A stretch of DNA of 47,569 bases, taken from NCBI GenBank assembly GCA_000818945.1, contig KN805466.1, positions 38,265 through 85,833 on the forward strand, read 5' to 3'. This DNA is from Schizochytrium sp. CCTCC M209059. Taxonomy: Eukaryota > Sar > Bigyra > Thraustochytrida > Thraustochytriidae. A program made the position numbers and the translations under genes. This document shows positions 31,049 to 39,083 of this stretch, in pieces. Within the stretch, counting starts at the first letter, position 1. The number at the start of each line of letters is the position of its first letter. The notes beneath the pieces were generated by a model. It had not been told where the DNA came from and ran no database searches. It worked only from the letters and a program-made list of their open reading frames with translations.

Positions 31049-31287
31049 TAGGGTTAGGGTATCCTCAAAAAAAAGAAAAAAAAAGAAGAAGAATTGAGAT
31101 CATTGGGAAGAAGTACGGAGAAGAAAAAAGAAAAGAAAAGAAAAGAAAAGACTCGAAAGAAGTAAGAGAGAAACAAAGAAAGAAAGAAAGAAAGAAAGAA
31201 AAAGTAAGACAGGAGAAAGAAGAAAAAAAGAAATGAATACCGCGCCGCCGGGTGCCGAGCCGGTTAGGTTCGTGCGCACCCTAACCC
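31049..31287. promoter_or_regulatory. Telo-box-like motif pair upstream of NOP58
   Basis: TAGGGTTAGGGTA lies at 31049-31061 and the inverted ACCCTAACCC at 31278-31287, about 360-600 bases before the NOP58 ATG. Short telomere-like boxes regulate ribosome-biogenesis genes in plants and some fungi. Here that role is inference from position and sequence. Confidence 0.35.
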
Positions 31288-31649
31288 GGGTGGCAGCCCC
31301 TCCCCCGCGTCGACGGGGAACCCACCCCGCGCCCGGGGAACGCGGGGAGTTGATGGCTGGCTGGACCCGGCGGGGGGCAGCGCGCGGGGGGCAGGCGGGG
31401 AGAGTGCGCGCGGGCGGGGTGACTGCGCGCGACCACCCAACCAGCCGCCCGGCAGCCAGCCAAGCCAGCCAGCAGCGGCGGGCCCGGCGGAGCAGACCCG
31501 ACCCAGAGCGGAGAGCAGCAGGCGCAGAGGGAGGCAGGGCAGGGCAGGGTAGCGCAGCGCAGCGCAGCGGCGTGCAGGCCAGGCGTGCAGACCAGCCGCA
31601 GGCACAGGCAGGCAGGCGTGCAGGCGTGCAGGCAGGCAAGCGCGGCACG

Positions 31650-33266
31650 ATGCTCGTCCTCTTTGAGACCCCGGGAGGCTACTCCCTCTTCAAGCTGCTC
31701 GACGAGGGCAAGCTGGAGGACCCCAAGAACCTGATGAAGGAGTTCGAGGCCGGCGCCGGCGATGTCGTCAACCTCCAGGCCTTTCAAAAGTTCACAGACA
31801 CCACCGAGGCGCTCGCGGCCGCCACCGCCCTCGTCGACGGCAAGATGGATAAGTCCCTCAAGACCTTCCTCAAGAAGAACATTGTCAAGAAGAACCTCAC
31901 CGACCAGCTCGCCGTCTCCGACGCCAAGCTCGGCAACATGATCAAGGACAAGCTCAACATCGCATGCGTCAACGACAGCCCCGTTCAGGAGCTCATCCGT
32001 GCCATCCGCACCAAGTTCAACGAGATCGTCCCCGGCATGGAGGACGGTGGCATGACCGCCATGGCCCTTGGTCTTTCGCACTCGCTCTCTCGCTACAAGC
32101 TCAAGTTCAGCCCGGAAAAGGTCGATGTCATGATCATCCAGGCCATTAACCTCCTCGACGAACTCGACAAGGAGATCAACACCTACGCCATGCGTGTCCG
32201 CGAGTGGTACGGCTGGCACTTCCCCGAGATGGGCAAGATTGTCACTGACAACATGCAATACGCCAAGGTCGTCCTCAAGGCCGGCATCCGCAAAAACATG
32301 GCCGACCTCGACTTTTCCGACATCCTCGCCGATGACGTCGAGGCCGAGATGAAGCGCACCTGCGAGATCTCCATGGGTACGGACATCTCCGACGACGATG
32401 TCGCCAACCTTTCGGCCCTCTGCACCCAGGTCATCTCTCTCTCCGAGTACCGCGTGCAGCTCTACGACTACCTCAAGAACCGCATGGCCGCCATCGCGCC
32501 CAACCTTTCCGTCATGGTCGGCGACCTCGTTGGCGCCCGCCTCATCGCCCACGCCGGCAGCCTCATGAATCTGGCCAAGGCCCCTGCCAGCACTGTGCAG
32601 ATCCTCGGTGCAGAAAAGGCGCTCTTCCGCGCCCTGAAAACCAAGCACGACACACCCAAGTACGGTCTCATCTACCACGCTTCCCTCATTGGCCAGTCCG
32701 CGCCCAAGAACAAGGGCAAGATCAGCCGCGTCCTCGCGGCCAAGACCTCACTCGCCATTCGCGTCGACGCCCTCGGCGAAGAGTCTGAGGCCACCATTGG
32801 CTACTCCTGCAGGGAAAAGGTTGAGGCTCGCCTGCGCCAGCTCGAGACCGGCAAGCCTTACTCGCTCGAGTCCGCTCAAAAGGGACCCGCCAAGTATGAC
32901 AAACCAAAAGACACGGCCCAGTACAGCGCCGGCGCCGATAACACCATGGAAGTCGACGAGAACGGCTCTGCTGACAAGAAAAAGTCTAAGAAGGCCGATG
33001 ACAGCAGCGACGACGAGGAAGAGGAGGAGGAGGTCAACGGCGCCGCCACCCCGGACAAGAAGAAGAAGAAGGACAAGAAGGAAAAGAAGGACAAGAAGAA
33101 GAAGGACAAGAAGAAGAAGAAGGACAGCGACGATGAGGATGACGAGGACCTCGTCGAGGCTGTCGAGTCTTCGGCAAAGAAGTCCAAGAAACGCAAGTCC
33201 AAGGGCGGCGACGACGATGACGAGAAGAAGAAGAAGAAAAAGAAGAAGTCCAAGTCTGACGAGTAA
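31650..33266 (+). CDS. NOP58: Nucleolar protein NOP58 (box C/D snoRNP core)
   Basis: The protein has 538 residues. The start MLVLFETPGGYSLFKLLDEG is the family N terminus, so the in-frame upstream ATG at 31233 was not used. NOP5N occupies about 1-65. A coiled-coil/NOSIC region runs to about 220 (MRVREWYGWHFPEM and an HFPE hallmark). The Nop domain is at about 250-400 and carries GDLVGARLIAHAGSLMNLAK and GAEKALFRALKT, which contact the 15.5K protein-snoRNA complex. The tail from about 440 is a Lys/Asp/Glu-rich KKKKDKKEKKDKKKK repeat, normal for NOP58. With NOP56, fibrillarin and 15.5K it guides 2'-O-methylation of rRNA in the nucleolus. NOP56 is excluded by the N terminus. No intron is visible in the coding part. 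Confidence 0.96.
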   Translation: MLVLFETPGGYSLFKLLDEGKLEDPKNLMKEFEAGAGDVVNLQAFQKFTDTTEALAAATALVDGKMDKSLKTFLKKNIVKKNLTDQLAVSDAKLGNMIKDKLNIACVNDSPVQELIRAIRTKFNEIVPGMEDGGMTAMALGLSHSLSRYKLKFSPEKVDVMIIQAINLLDELDKEINTYAMRVREWYGWHFPEMGKIVTDNMQYAKVVLKAGIRKNMADLDFSDILADDVEAEMKRTCEISMGTDISDDDVANLSALCTQVISLSEYRVQLYDYLKNRMAAIAPNLSVMVGDLVGARLIAHAGSLMNLAKAPASTVQILGAEKALFRALKTKHDTPKYGLIYHASLIGQSAPKNKGKISRVLAAKTSLAIRVDALGEESEATIGYSCREKVEARLRQLETGKPYSLESAQKGPAKYDKPKDTAQYSAGADNTMEVDENGSADKKKSKKADDSSDDEEEEEEVNGAATPDKKKKKDKKEKKDKKKKDKKKKKDSDDEDDEDLVEAVESSAKKSKKRKSKGGDDDDEKKKKKKKKSKSDE

Positions 33267-33777
33267 GAGTAAGCCCGCCTCCCACGACACATGACGACAA
33301 CCCACTCGATGTGCTGCGGTGCGTGCGGCTCTTCACACACAATACACGTACGACGATGAATAAACGCGACGTGCGTGGCGGCGTGCCGCAGGCCTTGCCC
33401 TACTACCACTTATTTCTTTTTTTTGTCTCCTCCCACCATCACGACCACAACAACAACAATTCCAACAACAGTATCAGAAAAAAAATCCCCCCACCAAAGA
33501 GACCGTGCCGAGTGTGGCCACCGGTCGCTTTGCCGGCTCACAATCGCCGGCGTCTTACTTTCCTCAGCCCTACACAACCACCTCATTTTGCTTCGATAAT
33601 CAACATCACACCTTCATTGCGCTGTTTCTGATTTTTACATACGTATGCATACACGTCACGTGACGTTATGTCACCTCGCTTCATTTCACTTGACTGCTGT
33701 CTCACACATTTTCCTTCGCACCCCTCGCCCTTCACAAAGTAGACAAAGAGGATTGGATTCGGCATTGATCTCGGCAC
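33267..33777. other. Convergent 3' spacer between NOP58 and the Yip1-like gene
   Basis: It is AT-richer, with CAACAACAATTCC-type runs. It holds a 12-bp perfect palindrome CGTCACGTGACG at 33654-33665, preceded by ACGTATGCATAC. No gene is seen. Confidence 0.5.
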
Positions 33778-34569
33778 TCAAAGTAGCTGGCTGTAGACGA
33801 GAACAATCGGGTACACCACGAGAACTTGCTTGTGCAACATTTTGTGAATGCGTAAAATCCAGATACCCACACAGCGGCTTGCGAGAATGACCCCGCATAA
33901 TCGAAACAGGGCGCCCAGCCACGCAAAGCCTGTGAGAGCCTCGAGCATCCCTCCAACCACCAGAAAAACGCACAGTGCGAGACTAGAGTAACCTACGGCG
34001 GTCAAGACGCACTGCAAGGCATCTTTTGAGGCGCCCGCGCCTCCGCTCAGACCCACCACCATGACCCAGACGAAGGCAGATCCGAGCAGCCAGGTTAGAA
34101 TGCTTGCGCCCAGCAAGGGTGTCGCGTGCGATGAGCCAAATGCAATGGACAACGCCGTCAGCACTATCCACGAGGCCACCACACACACGAAACCTCCCAC
34201 TGCATCGCTCACTTGGTGCAGGGCTTGATGGTCTTTGCGTGTCGTTCGGAATCCCAACGTTGCCACGAGCTGCAGCCGCCGCCAGACCAGGTCAAGATTG
34301 ACCCCGAGCTCGTCCGCTAATGGCGCATCGTTCGCGCCGCCCTCCAGCGTCCTCCCCGCGCCGCCCTCCACGTCCACGTGCGCAGCACTGCTCGTCGTTG
34401 ACCCGTTACCGCTGCCGGGCCTTGACCTCCATTCCTCCTCAAAGTCGGCGCGTAGACGTAGCGCAAGCTTGATGCCAGACTCTGCAGCCACTCGCAGTCG
34501 CTCCTCTAGCCTTTCTCCGCTCGCGCGCGCCGCGCGCCACCACGTCGCGCTGTCCGCGAGACGCGTCAT
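33778..34569 (-). CDS. Yip1-domain (YIPF-like) multi-pass membrane protein
   Basis: The protein has 263 residues from ATG MTRLADSATW. The N-terminal 95 residues are soluble and partly disordered. VWRRLQLVATLGF (95-107) resembles the short amphipathic segment before the Yip1 domain. Five hydrophobic segments follow, at about 119-144, 150-174, 185-208, 211-236 and 246-263. VGYSSLAL (192-199) and a terminal KQVLVVYPIVLVYSQLL fit the conserved GYS-type and YP-type motifs of Yip1/YIPF proteins, which cycle between ER and Golgi and bind Rab GTPases. The assignment rests on topology and these short motifs, so other five-TM proteins remain possible. The frame stays open upstream, and an ATG at 34857 would add 96 residues that include an 18-bp repeat; I consider that extension unlikely. 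Confidence 0.65.
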   Translation of the reverse strand: MTRLADSATWWRAARASGERLEERLRVAAESGIKLALRLRADFEEEWRSRPGSGNGSTTSSAAHVDVEGGAGRTLEGGANDAPLADELGVNLDLVWRRLQLVATLGFRTTRKDHQALHQVSDAVGGFVCVVASWIVLTALSIAFGSSHATPLLGASILTWLLGSAFVWVMVVGLSGGAGASKDALQCVLTAVGYSSLALCVFLVVGGMLEALTGFAWLGALFRLCGVILASRCVGIWILRIHKMLHKQVLVVYPIVLVYSQLL

Positions 34570-34654
34570 GCTTTTCACCAAGCTTGGCTGTTGTCGTTTT
34601 GCTTTCCTTGTGTTCGCCTTTTTTACGACGCTTCCCTTGTAGTAGTATACTTGA

Positions 34655-34672
34655 CTAGGCCTAGGCCTAGGT
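34655..34672. promoter_or_regulatory. Overlapping AGGCCTAG cluster
   Basis: CTAGGCCTAGGCCTAGGT contains two overlapping AGGCCTAG motifs, about 90-100 bases before the Yip1-like start codon. Nearby AGTAGTATAC resembles the TAGTAGTA context of the motif at 8907-8915. Confidence 0.35.
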
Positions 34673-34703
34673 ACAATGAATGTGATGAACGTCCCACATC
34701 CCG

Positions 34704-34757
34704 AAAATGCAGAGCTCTGGGAAAATGCGGAGCTCTGGGGAAATGAGGAGCTCTGGA
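34704..34757. repeat. 18-bp tandem repeat, three copies
   Basis: Three copies of AAAATGCAGAGCTCTGGG with small changes (GCGG, GAGG). Each holds the AGAGCTCT or GAGCTC palindrome. They lie 135-190 bases upstream of the Yip1-like gene. Confidence 0.85.
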
Positions 34758-35219
34758 GCAATGCAAGTGACGTGTCTGTGACTCGAAGCTGCTGTCGTAT
34801 GAGGTGGTCCTTACCACTACAGTCTCTCTCAACGGGCCCTTCAAAGAATTTTTTCATCAACACATTTGGGTCGCAAGTCGCAATGTCTTTCTCTCCTTCG
34901 CAATGCATCCATCTCGTATCCGCTCCACACTTCAACCAGCGCCATTATCCTGGCTTGTCCTTCTCTCTGCTAACGAACGCATCACCGCGACGTCAGTCTC
35001 ATCTCCACGCCGGCCAGGCGCCTCGCTGCACTGCCAAAGAGACCTATCGGTGCCGCACTGCACGCCGCGCCGCGACCGCGCGCATAGTCCGCTTTCGGCG
35101 CGCCTTGCGCAGGCAGGCAGAGCAGCAGCGGCGACCACACGGCCTGCAGCAGCGGCGCAGCGACCCCGGCGCGCAGGAGAACCCAGCTGGGCAGCTCGCT
35201 CACTTCATCGCGCGGAATC

Positions 35220-35841
35220 ATGGCGTGGCGCCGCCCCGAGGTCGCCCGCCGGCTGCGGCCATGGAACTTCTCTCTGTATGTTTTCTCCGAGGACGAACTG
35301 GATGGATGAATATGGATGGCGCCCAGAGGGGCGCGGACGCGCGGAGCGCGCGGCTGCCTGCGTGCCTACCTGCGTAGGGCTGGCCTGCGGGCTTGCAAGC
35401 AGGCAAGGACTCGCCTGCTTGCGGATGGCTCGCGTGTCTGTCTCGCTGGCAACAAGAGTGACCCGCGTCTCATAGCCGAGAAAAGAAAGGAAACACTAAC
35501 ATTATGCTCGTTTTGCGTCTCGCTCGCACAGGTTGCCGTCGGAGAACATCATCATGGTCAACAACCCTCTCAAGGAGACGAACTTGGACAGGTACACCTT
35601 TCGCGTACCGCCTCATATGAACAAGTTTCAGATTAGCGACTACCTCGAGGCAGTCTATGACCTGCGCGTGAAAAAGGTGCACACTGTCAACTATGACGGC
35701 AAAGTCAAGCGCCGCAATGGTCTCCCGTTCAAGCAAAAGGCTTACAAGAAGGCCGTCGTCTATTTGCATACTGAAGCCGACGATATCACCCCCGCAGGCG
35801 GCCAGGACCAAGGCTCCTCTTCCTCCTCCTCCTCCGCCTAA
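35220..35841 (+). CDS. MRPL23: Mitochondrial large-subunit ribosomal protein uL23m, two exons
   Basis: The gene joins 35220-35275 to 35532-35841 and encodes 121 residues. Exon 1 gives MAWRRPEVARRLRPWNFSL, a basic leader suited to mitochondrial import. Exon 2 gives NNPLKETNLDRYTFRVPPHM, then a NKFQISDYLEAVYDL stretch, and ends its core with KRRNGLPFKQKAYKKAVVYL. FRVPPHMNKF, DYLEAVY and the final KKAVVYL match the L23 fold, which binds 23S-type rRNA near the peptide exit tunnel. Lack of an N-terminal eukaryotic uL23 extension and the RRN...KKA pattern point to the mitochondrial rather than the cytosolic form. The exon junction splits a CTG codon and keeps frame. An unspliced start at 35554 would remove the conserved leader. 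The Ser-rich C terminus (SSSSSSSA) is an odd low-complexity tail. Confidence 0.85.
35276..35531 (+). other. Spliceosomal intron of the uL23m gene
   Basis: This is a 256-base phase-2 intron. The donor is CT|GTATGT, a branch-point-like CACTAAC ends at 35500, and the acceptor is CGCACAG|GTTG. CTAAC lies 31 bases from the AG. Joining the exons gives a continuous uL23-like frame, which is the main proof. Confidence 0.82.
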
Positions 35842-35998
35842 ACACCGCCAGGGCCGGGGAGGCTCTGCTCTGGTATTGCTACATTCGATCGCGTTTGCCT
35901 CATTATTGTAAAATCGGTAATCGCCCCGCTCGCATTGATGGCCGTCTATTCTTGTTTCGCCCCCTTTTTCTTCTGGCTTTCTTCTCTGTTTTTACTAC

Positions 35999-37348
35999 TT
36001 ACTTGCAATCGTTTATGTGCCACACGCTCTTGTTTGTGACGGGGTTGAAAAAGTACTCGCGTTTCTCGCGGTTACTAAAGGCGCGCTGCCATGGCGCTGG
36101 TGGCGCAGGCGCGTTGCCATCCTTGGGCTTTGGCTTTGTCGGTAAAGCGGGCATCGGAAAGGCTCCTGCCTTGCCACTTCCACTACTACCACTGCTGCTG
36201 CTGCTGCTGCTTGCTGATGGCTTGAGCAGTGGCGGCATGGTCAGCGGCTGCGCAGAGGCCGCCTTGAGCTTGACTGCAACGGAGTCCCATGACGGCGCGG
36301 CAGGCGCGACAACAGAAAGCTCTGCGCCATATCGACGCTGAAGCGCTTGCAGACACAGCGTACTGTACACGCCCGGCGCACGGGCTTGTGCGAAGCGCTG
36401 CAAGGCCTCTGGCAGCCGCAGTTTAAGCACTTCCACCATGTACGAAACAATAAGTACGCCCGCGCGGTTACACCCAAACGTCGAAATGACCGCAATAGAG
36501 GCCTCGCGCTCCAAGCCGAGGGTCTCCTTGACACGTTTGATGAAGGCTGCCACCTGAGGTCTGCTTGGCGGTACACATCGGTAGAGCTCCGGAACGAGTC
36601 CGGGGCCAACTTGACTTTTTTCGATCGGCACGCTCATGCGTTGCATATCCCACTCCTCATAAATCTCGTCCCGATCGTACAGAAACGAGGCCTGATCGGC
36701 CACTGCGTCCACGACCAGAGGCACAAAGGTTTCATTCTTGTTCAGACTGTCCACAAAGCTATCAATCGTGAACTCATTGGCCTCGCCGCCAACCTCGGCC
36801 TCGTAAATGGATGACAAGGGCGCCTTTACTGCCAAAAAGGGCGTGCCTTCGACCACAGACACGCCGGGGCATGCTGCCCAGCCCTCAAAGACTTCCTTTG
36901 CCCACTTAATTTGCACCGCACCTTGGCCATTCTCTTGCTCTGCCCCTCCTGCTGATCCTGATCCCCCCGACGACCCGAATCCTCGTCCTGCAAGTCCACC
37001 GACAGCGCCTGCTACAGCTTTGCCCCCAGCACGGTCGGGGCCTATCTTGTTTGACGATACCGCGCCACCATAATTATCGTTTGCTTCTTCTTCCTCGCGC
37101 TTCCTCTTGGCGCGCGCCTCGGCAAGCTTGCGCGCCACCTCCTTCTTGAGGGCTTCCGCCTTGCGCCGCGCCTCCGCGGACTTCTTCGCTGGCGCTGGCC
37201 CCTTCGAGGTCGTCGTCGTCGAAGCCGCCAATGACGAGGACAATGACGACGACGAAGAAGAAGAAGAAGAGGAGGAGGAAGAAGAAGAAGCGGCGGCGCC
37301 TGGCGCCTGACGAAGCTTTGGTCGCTTCGGCGACCGTGTGCTGCTCAT
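35999..37348 (-). CDS. mRNA-capping RNA-triphosphatase-like pseudophosphatase with a WW domain
   Basis: The protein has 449 residues from MSSTRSPKRPKL. A poly-Ser run and a basic Lys/Arg/Ala-rich helix (to about 100) come first. Residues about 150-345 match the triphosphatase domain of metazoan and plant capping enzymes: a FLAVKAPLSSIYE strand, a FLYDRDEI segment and, after the active-site loop, LIVSYMVEVL with FAQARAPGVY and LQRRYG. In active enzymes the loop is HCTHGFNRTG; here it reads ISTFGCNRAG at 288-297. The catalytic Cys is Ser289 and the preceding His is Ile288, while Arg295 is kept. Classic cysteine chemistry is therefore impossible. A C-terminal WW domain (about 418-446, WQRAFSNREKREYFFNPVTNKSVW) could bind phospho-CTD or proline motifs. 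No guanylyltransferase domain is present. Confidence 0.8.
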   Translation of the reverse strand: MSSTRSPKRPKLRQAPGAAASSSSSSSSSSSSSSSLSSSLAASTTTTSKGPAPAKKSAEARRKAEALKKEVARKLAEARAKRKREEEEANDNYGGAVSSNKIGPDRAGGKAVAGAVGGLAGRGFGSSGGSGSAGGAEQENGQGAVQIKWAKEVFEGWAACPGVSVVEGTPFLAVKAPLSSIYEAEVGGEANEFTIDSFVDSLNKNETFVPLVVDAVADQASFLYDRDEIYEEWDMQRMSVPIEKSQVGPGLVPELYRCVPPSRPQVAAFIKRVKETLGLEREASIAVISTFGCNRAGVLIVSYMVEVLKLRLPEALQRFAQARAPGVYSTLCLQALQRRYGAELSVVAPAAPSWDSVAVKLKAASAQPLTMPPLLKPSASSSSSSSGSSGSGKAGAFPMPALPTKPKPKDGNAPAPPAPWQRAFSNREKREYFFNPVTNKSVWHINDCK

Positions 37349-37658
37349 GATCGCAGCGCGACGCGGTGCACAATGATGATTCGGTTCTGGCGCTCTGTCT
37401 TTTTTTTTAATCTTTGGACCAAAACAAAACAAAAAACGATCCTCGTCTGATCCTGCCCTTGTCAGGTCAATGCGCCAGCTGCTGGCAAGTTGCCGACGCT
37501 TACGATGCAAAGTGTGTTGACGTAAGCTTGACTTGCAAAAGAGGAACCCTTACGTTGTAGCACAAAGCCGCGTACACGGTGAAGCATGTATTTCACGTGA
37601 TCTGCCTGTACGTATTTCTTGGACATTTACTGCTGTCCCACGCAAACGACAGTGCAAT
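37349..37658. other. Short spacer between tandem - strand genes
   Basis: It should carry the promoter of the capping-like gene and the 3' end of the RCC1 gene. I see a TTTTTTTT run near 37400 and nothing else specific. Confidence 0.5.
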
Positions 37659-39083
37659 TCACTGCAGAGCGCAAGAACCACGAGCATGGACATGGTCTTC
37701 GACCGTACCCACAGCCATCGAGGTGTAGGCACCCGCAAAGACCTCCTCGATGCGGAAACGGTGCTTGGCGCCCTTTGCTGTGTGTGGAAGCATCGTCGGT
37801 TCGGTGAGATATAATTGCGAGGTTCCGACACCGAGTCGTCCATGCTCATTGCAGCCCCAAACGTAAATCTCGCCTTCCTCGGAGACGGCCATTGAATGGT
37901 ATCCACCGCCAGAGACGGACCGAATACGCCCCTCGAAGCCAAGAATTTGTAATGGAAAGATGCGGTGCTGTTGATCCTGATGGCCAAGTCTCCCAAATTC
38001 CCCGCGACCCCATGAATACACGGCGCCGTCCTCGGCCACGGCCAGATTATGCTTACCACCACAACTCAGGCGCACAATCTTTGGCGCTACAGCTATGTTG
38101 GTCAGGGCATTGCTTTTGGGATTCCGGGTTTGCCATCGCATGACCTTGGTTGGAAGTGTCATGAACGTAGCGCCGTCGGCTTCGGACCTGCGAAGCAGCA
38201 GTGAAGAGTTTGGCGAGTTTCGACGCAAACCAACGCCCCCGAGCTGGTGGCTACGTCCACATCCCCACGTAAATACCCTTCCCGTGCGATACGAGAGTGC
38301 GGCACTGTGATCCCAGCCGCACGAGATCGCCTTGATTTTGATGTGCTGGTCCACAAACATGCTCAAGAGTTTAGGCCTCAGTCTCATCTTTTGGTCACCA
38401 TGTCCAAGTCGTCCGAGCAAGCCCAGGCCCCAGCTGTATACCCTGCCTTTGCTATCGAGTGCGAGGCAGTGCGAGTGCCCGCACGCAATGCCCACAATGT
38501 GAATACTGACATAATTTGTCGAGCTGTCGCTTTCAAACGAGTCCGCGGGGTCGGCCTTCTCTGTCGGTACCTTTAAAGACGAAAGCTGTAGCGTTTGTCG
38601 CGCCTCGGGGGCTGAGAACTCATTTACCGTTGACTTGTGCGCCTGGAACCAGTCAATCATCCGGGGCTCTGCGCAGTCGTCCTCGTTGTTGTGTCCGAGC
38701 ACGCCATAAACCCCAGAACCCCAGGAAAACACTTCGCCAGTCGAGAGGACTGCCAGTGCATGTTCTCTACCAGCCGCAACCATGACGACGGAGCGTTGGT
38801 GAAAGAATTTGATCTTTCGAGGCGTAATAAGTTCTTCTTTCTGATCGATGTGTCCAAGTTGTTGGTGTTTGTTCACGCCCCAAGAATACACGCTACCTCG
38901 AGTCGTAAGCGCCAGGTTAAAGCAGAACCCGCACGCAATGTGCTGGACGTATTGTCCCTGCAAGAGCACCCGGTCCATGGCTTTCATCGTCGGTACGGAT
39001 TTTTCGTCGCCACCATGGCCCACTTGCCCGTGTGCTGCCCAACCCCACGAGAACACCTCTTCGCCCAGCATGGTGGGCGCCAT
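37659..39083 (-). CDS. RCC1-like seven-repeat beta-propeller protein
   Basis: The protein has 474 residues. Seven RCC1 repeats are visible by their FSWG/YSWG...GxLG cores: FSWGWAAHGQVGHG, YSWGVNKHQQLGH, FSWGSGVYGVLGH, YSWGLGLLGRLGHG, FTWGCGRSHQLG, YSWGRGEFGRLGH and YVWGCNEHGRLG. CGxxH[SN]xA strands (IACGHSHCLAL, LSCGGKHNLAV) lie between them. Seven repeats make one closed propeller. RCC1 itself is the Ran exchange factor on chromatin, but many RCC1-like proteins have other roles. The longer inserts after repeats 3 and 5 and the lack of a basic nuclear N terminus argue against calling it true RCC1. No other domain is attached. The start is the first ATG (MAPTMLGEEVF); M5 is also possible. Confidence 0.9.
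   Translation of the reverse strand: MAPTMLGEEVFSWGWAAHGQVGHGGDEKSVPTMKAMDRVLLQGQYVQHIACGFCFNLALTTRGSVYSWGVNKHQQLGHIDQKEELITPRKIKFFHQRSVVMVAAGREHALAVLSTGEVFSWGSGVYGVLGHNNEDDCAEPRMIDWFQAHKSTVNEFSAPEARQTLQLSSLKVPTEKADPADSFESDSSTNYVSIHIVGIACGHSHCLALDSKGRVYSWGLGLLGRLGHGDQKMRLRPKLLSMFVDQHIKIKAISCGWDHSAALSYRTGRVFTWGCGRSHQLGGVGLRRNSPNSSLLLRRSEADGATFMTLPTKVMRWQTRNPKSNALTNIAVAPKIVRLSCGGKHNLAVAEDGAVYSWGRGEFGRLGHQDQQHRIFPLQILGFEGRIRSVSGGGYHSMAVSEEGEIYVWGCNEHGRLGVGTSQLYLTEPTMLPHTAKGAKHRFRIEEVFAGAYTSMAVGTVEDHVHARGSCALQ

Larger units (their letters stand above)
29030..31649. other. Divergent spacer between PABP and NOP58
   Basis: It is repeat-dominated: TTTC/TTTT tracts at 29220-29335, GAAC/AACC tetramers at 29369-29416, AAATA runs near 29640-29700, a purine-rich A/G tract at 30170-30240, (GAGCT)n near 30550, (CTT)n near 31003-31031 and an A/G tract at 31065-31235. 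I see no gene. The last 400 bases are very GC-rich and open in the NOP58 frame from an ATG at 31233, but encode only Arg/Gly/Ala-rich sequence and are probably 5' UTR. Confidence 0.55.
34570..35219. other. Divergent promoter between Yip1-like and uL23m genes
   Basis: It contains the AGGCCTAG cluster and the 18-bp AGAGCTCT repeat listed separately. Beyond these I see only GC-rich flank sequence. Confidence 0.5.

Noticed and set aside
31281..32678. 465-codon - strand frame opposite NOP58
   Set aside because: It mirrors NOP58 coding sequence and the GC-rich 5' flank; no family match.
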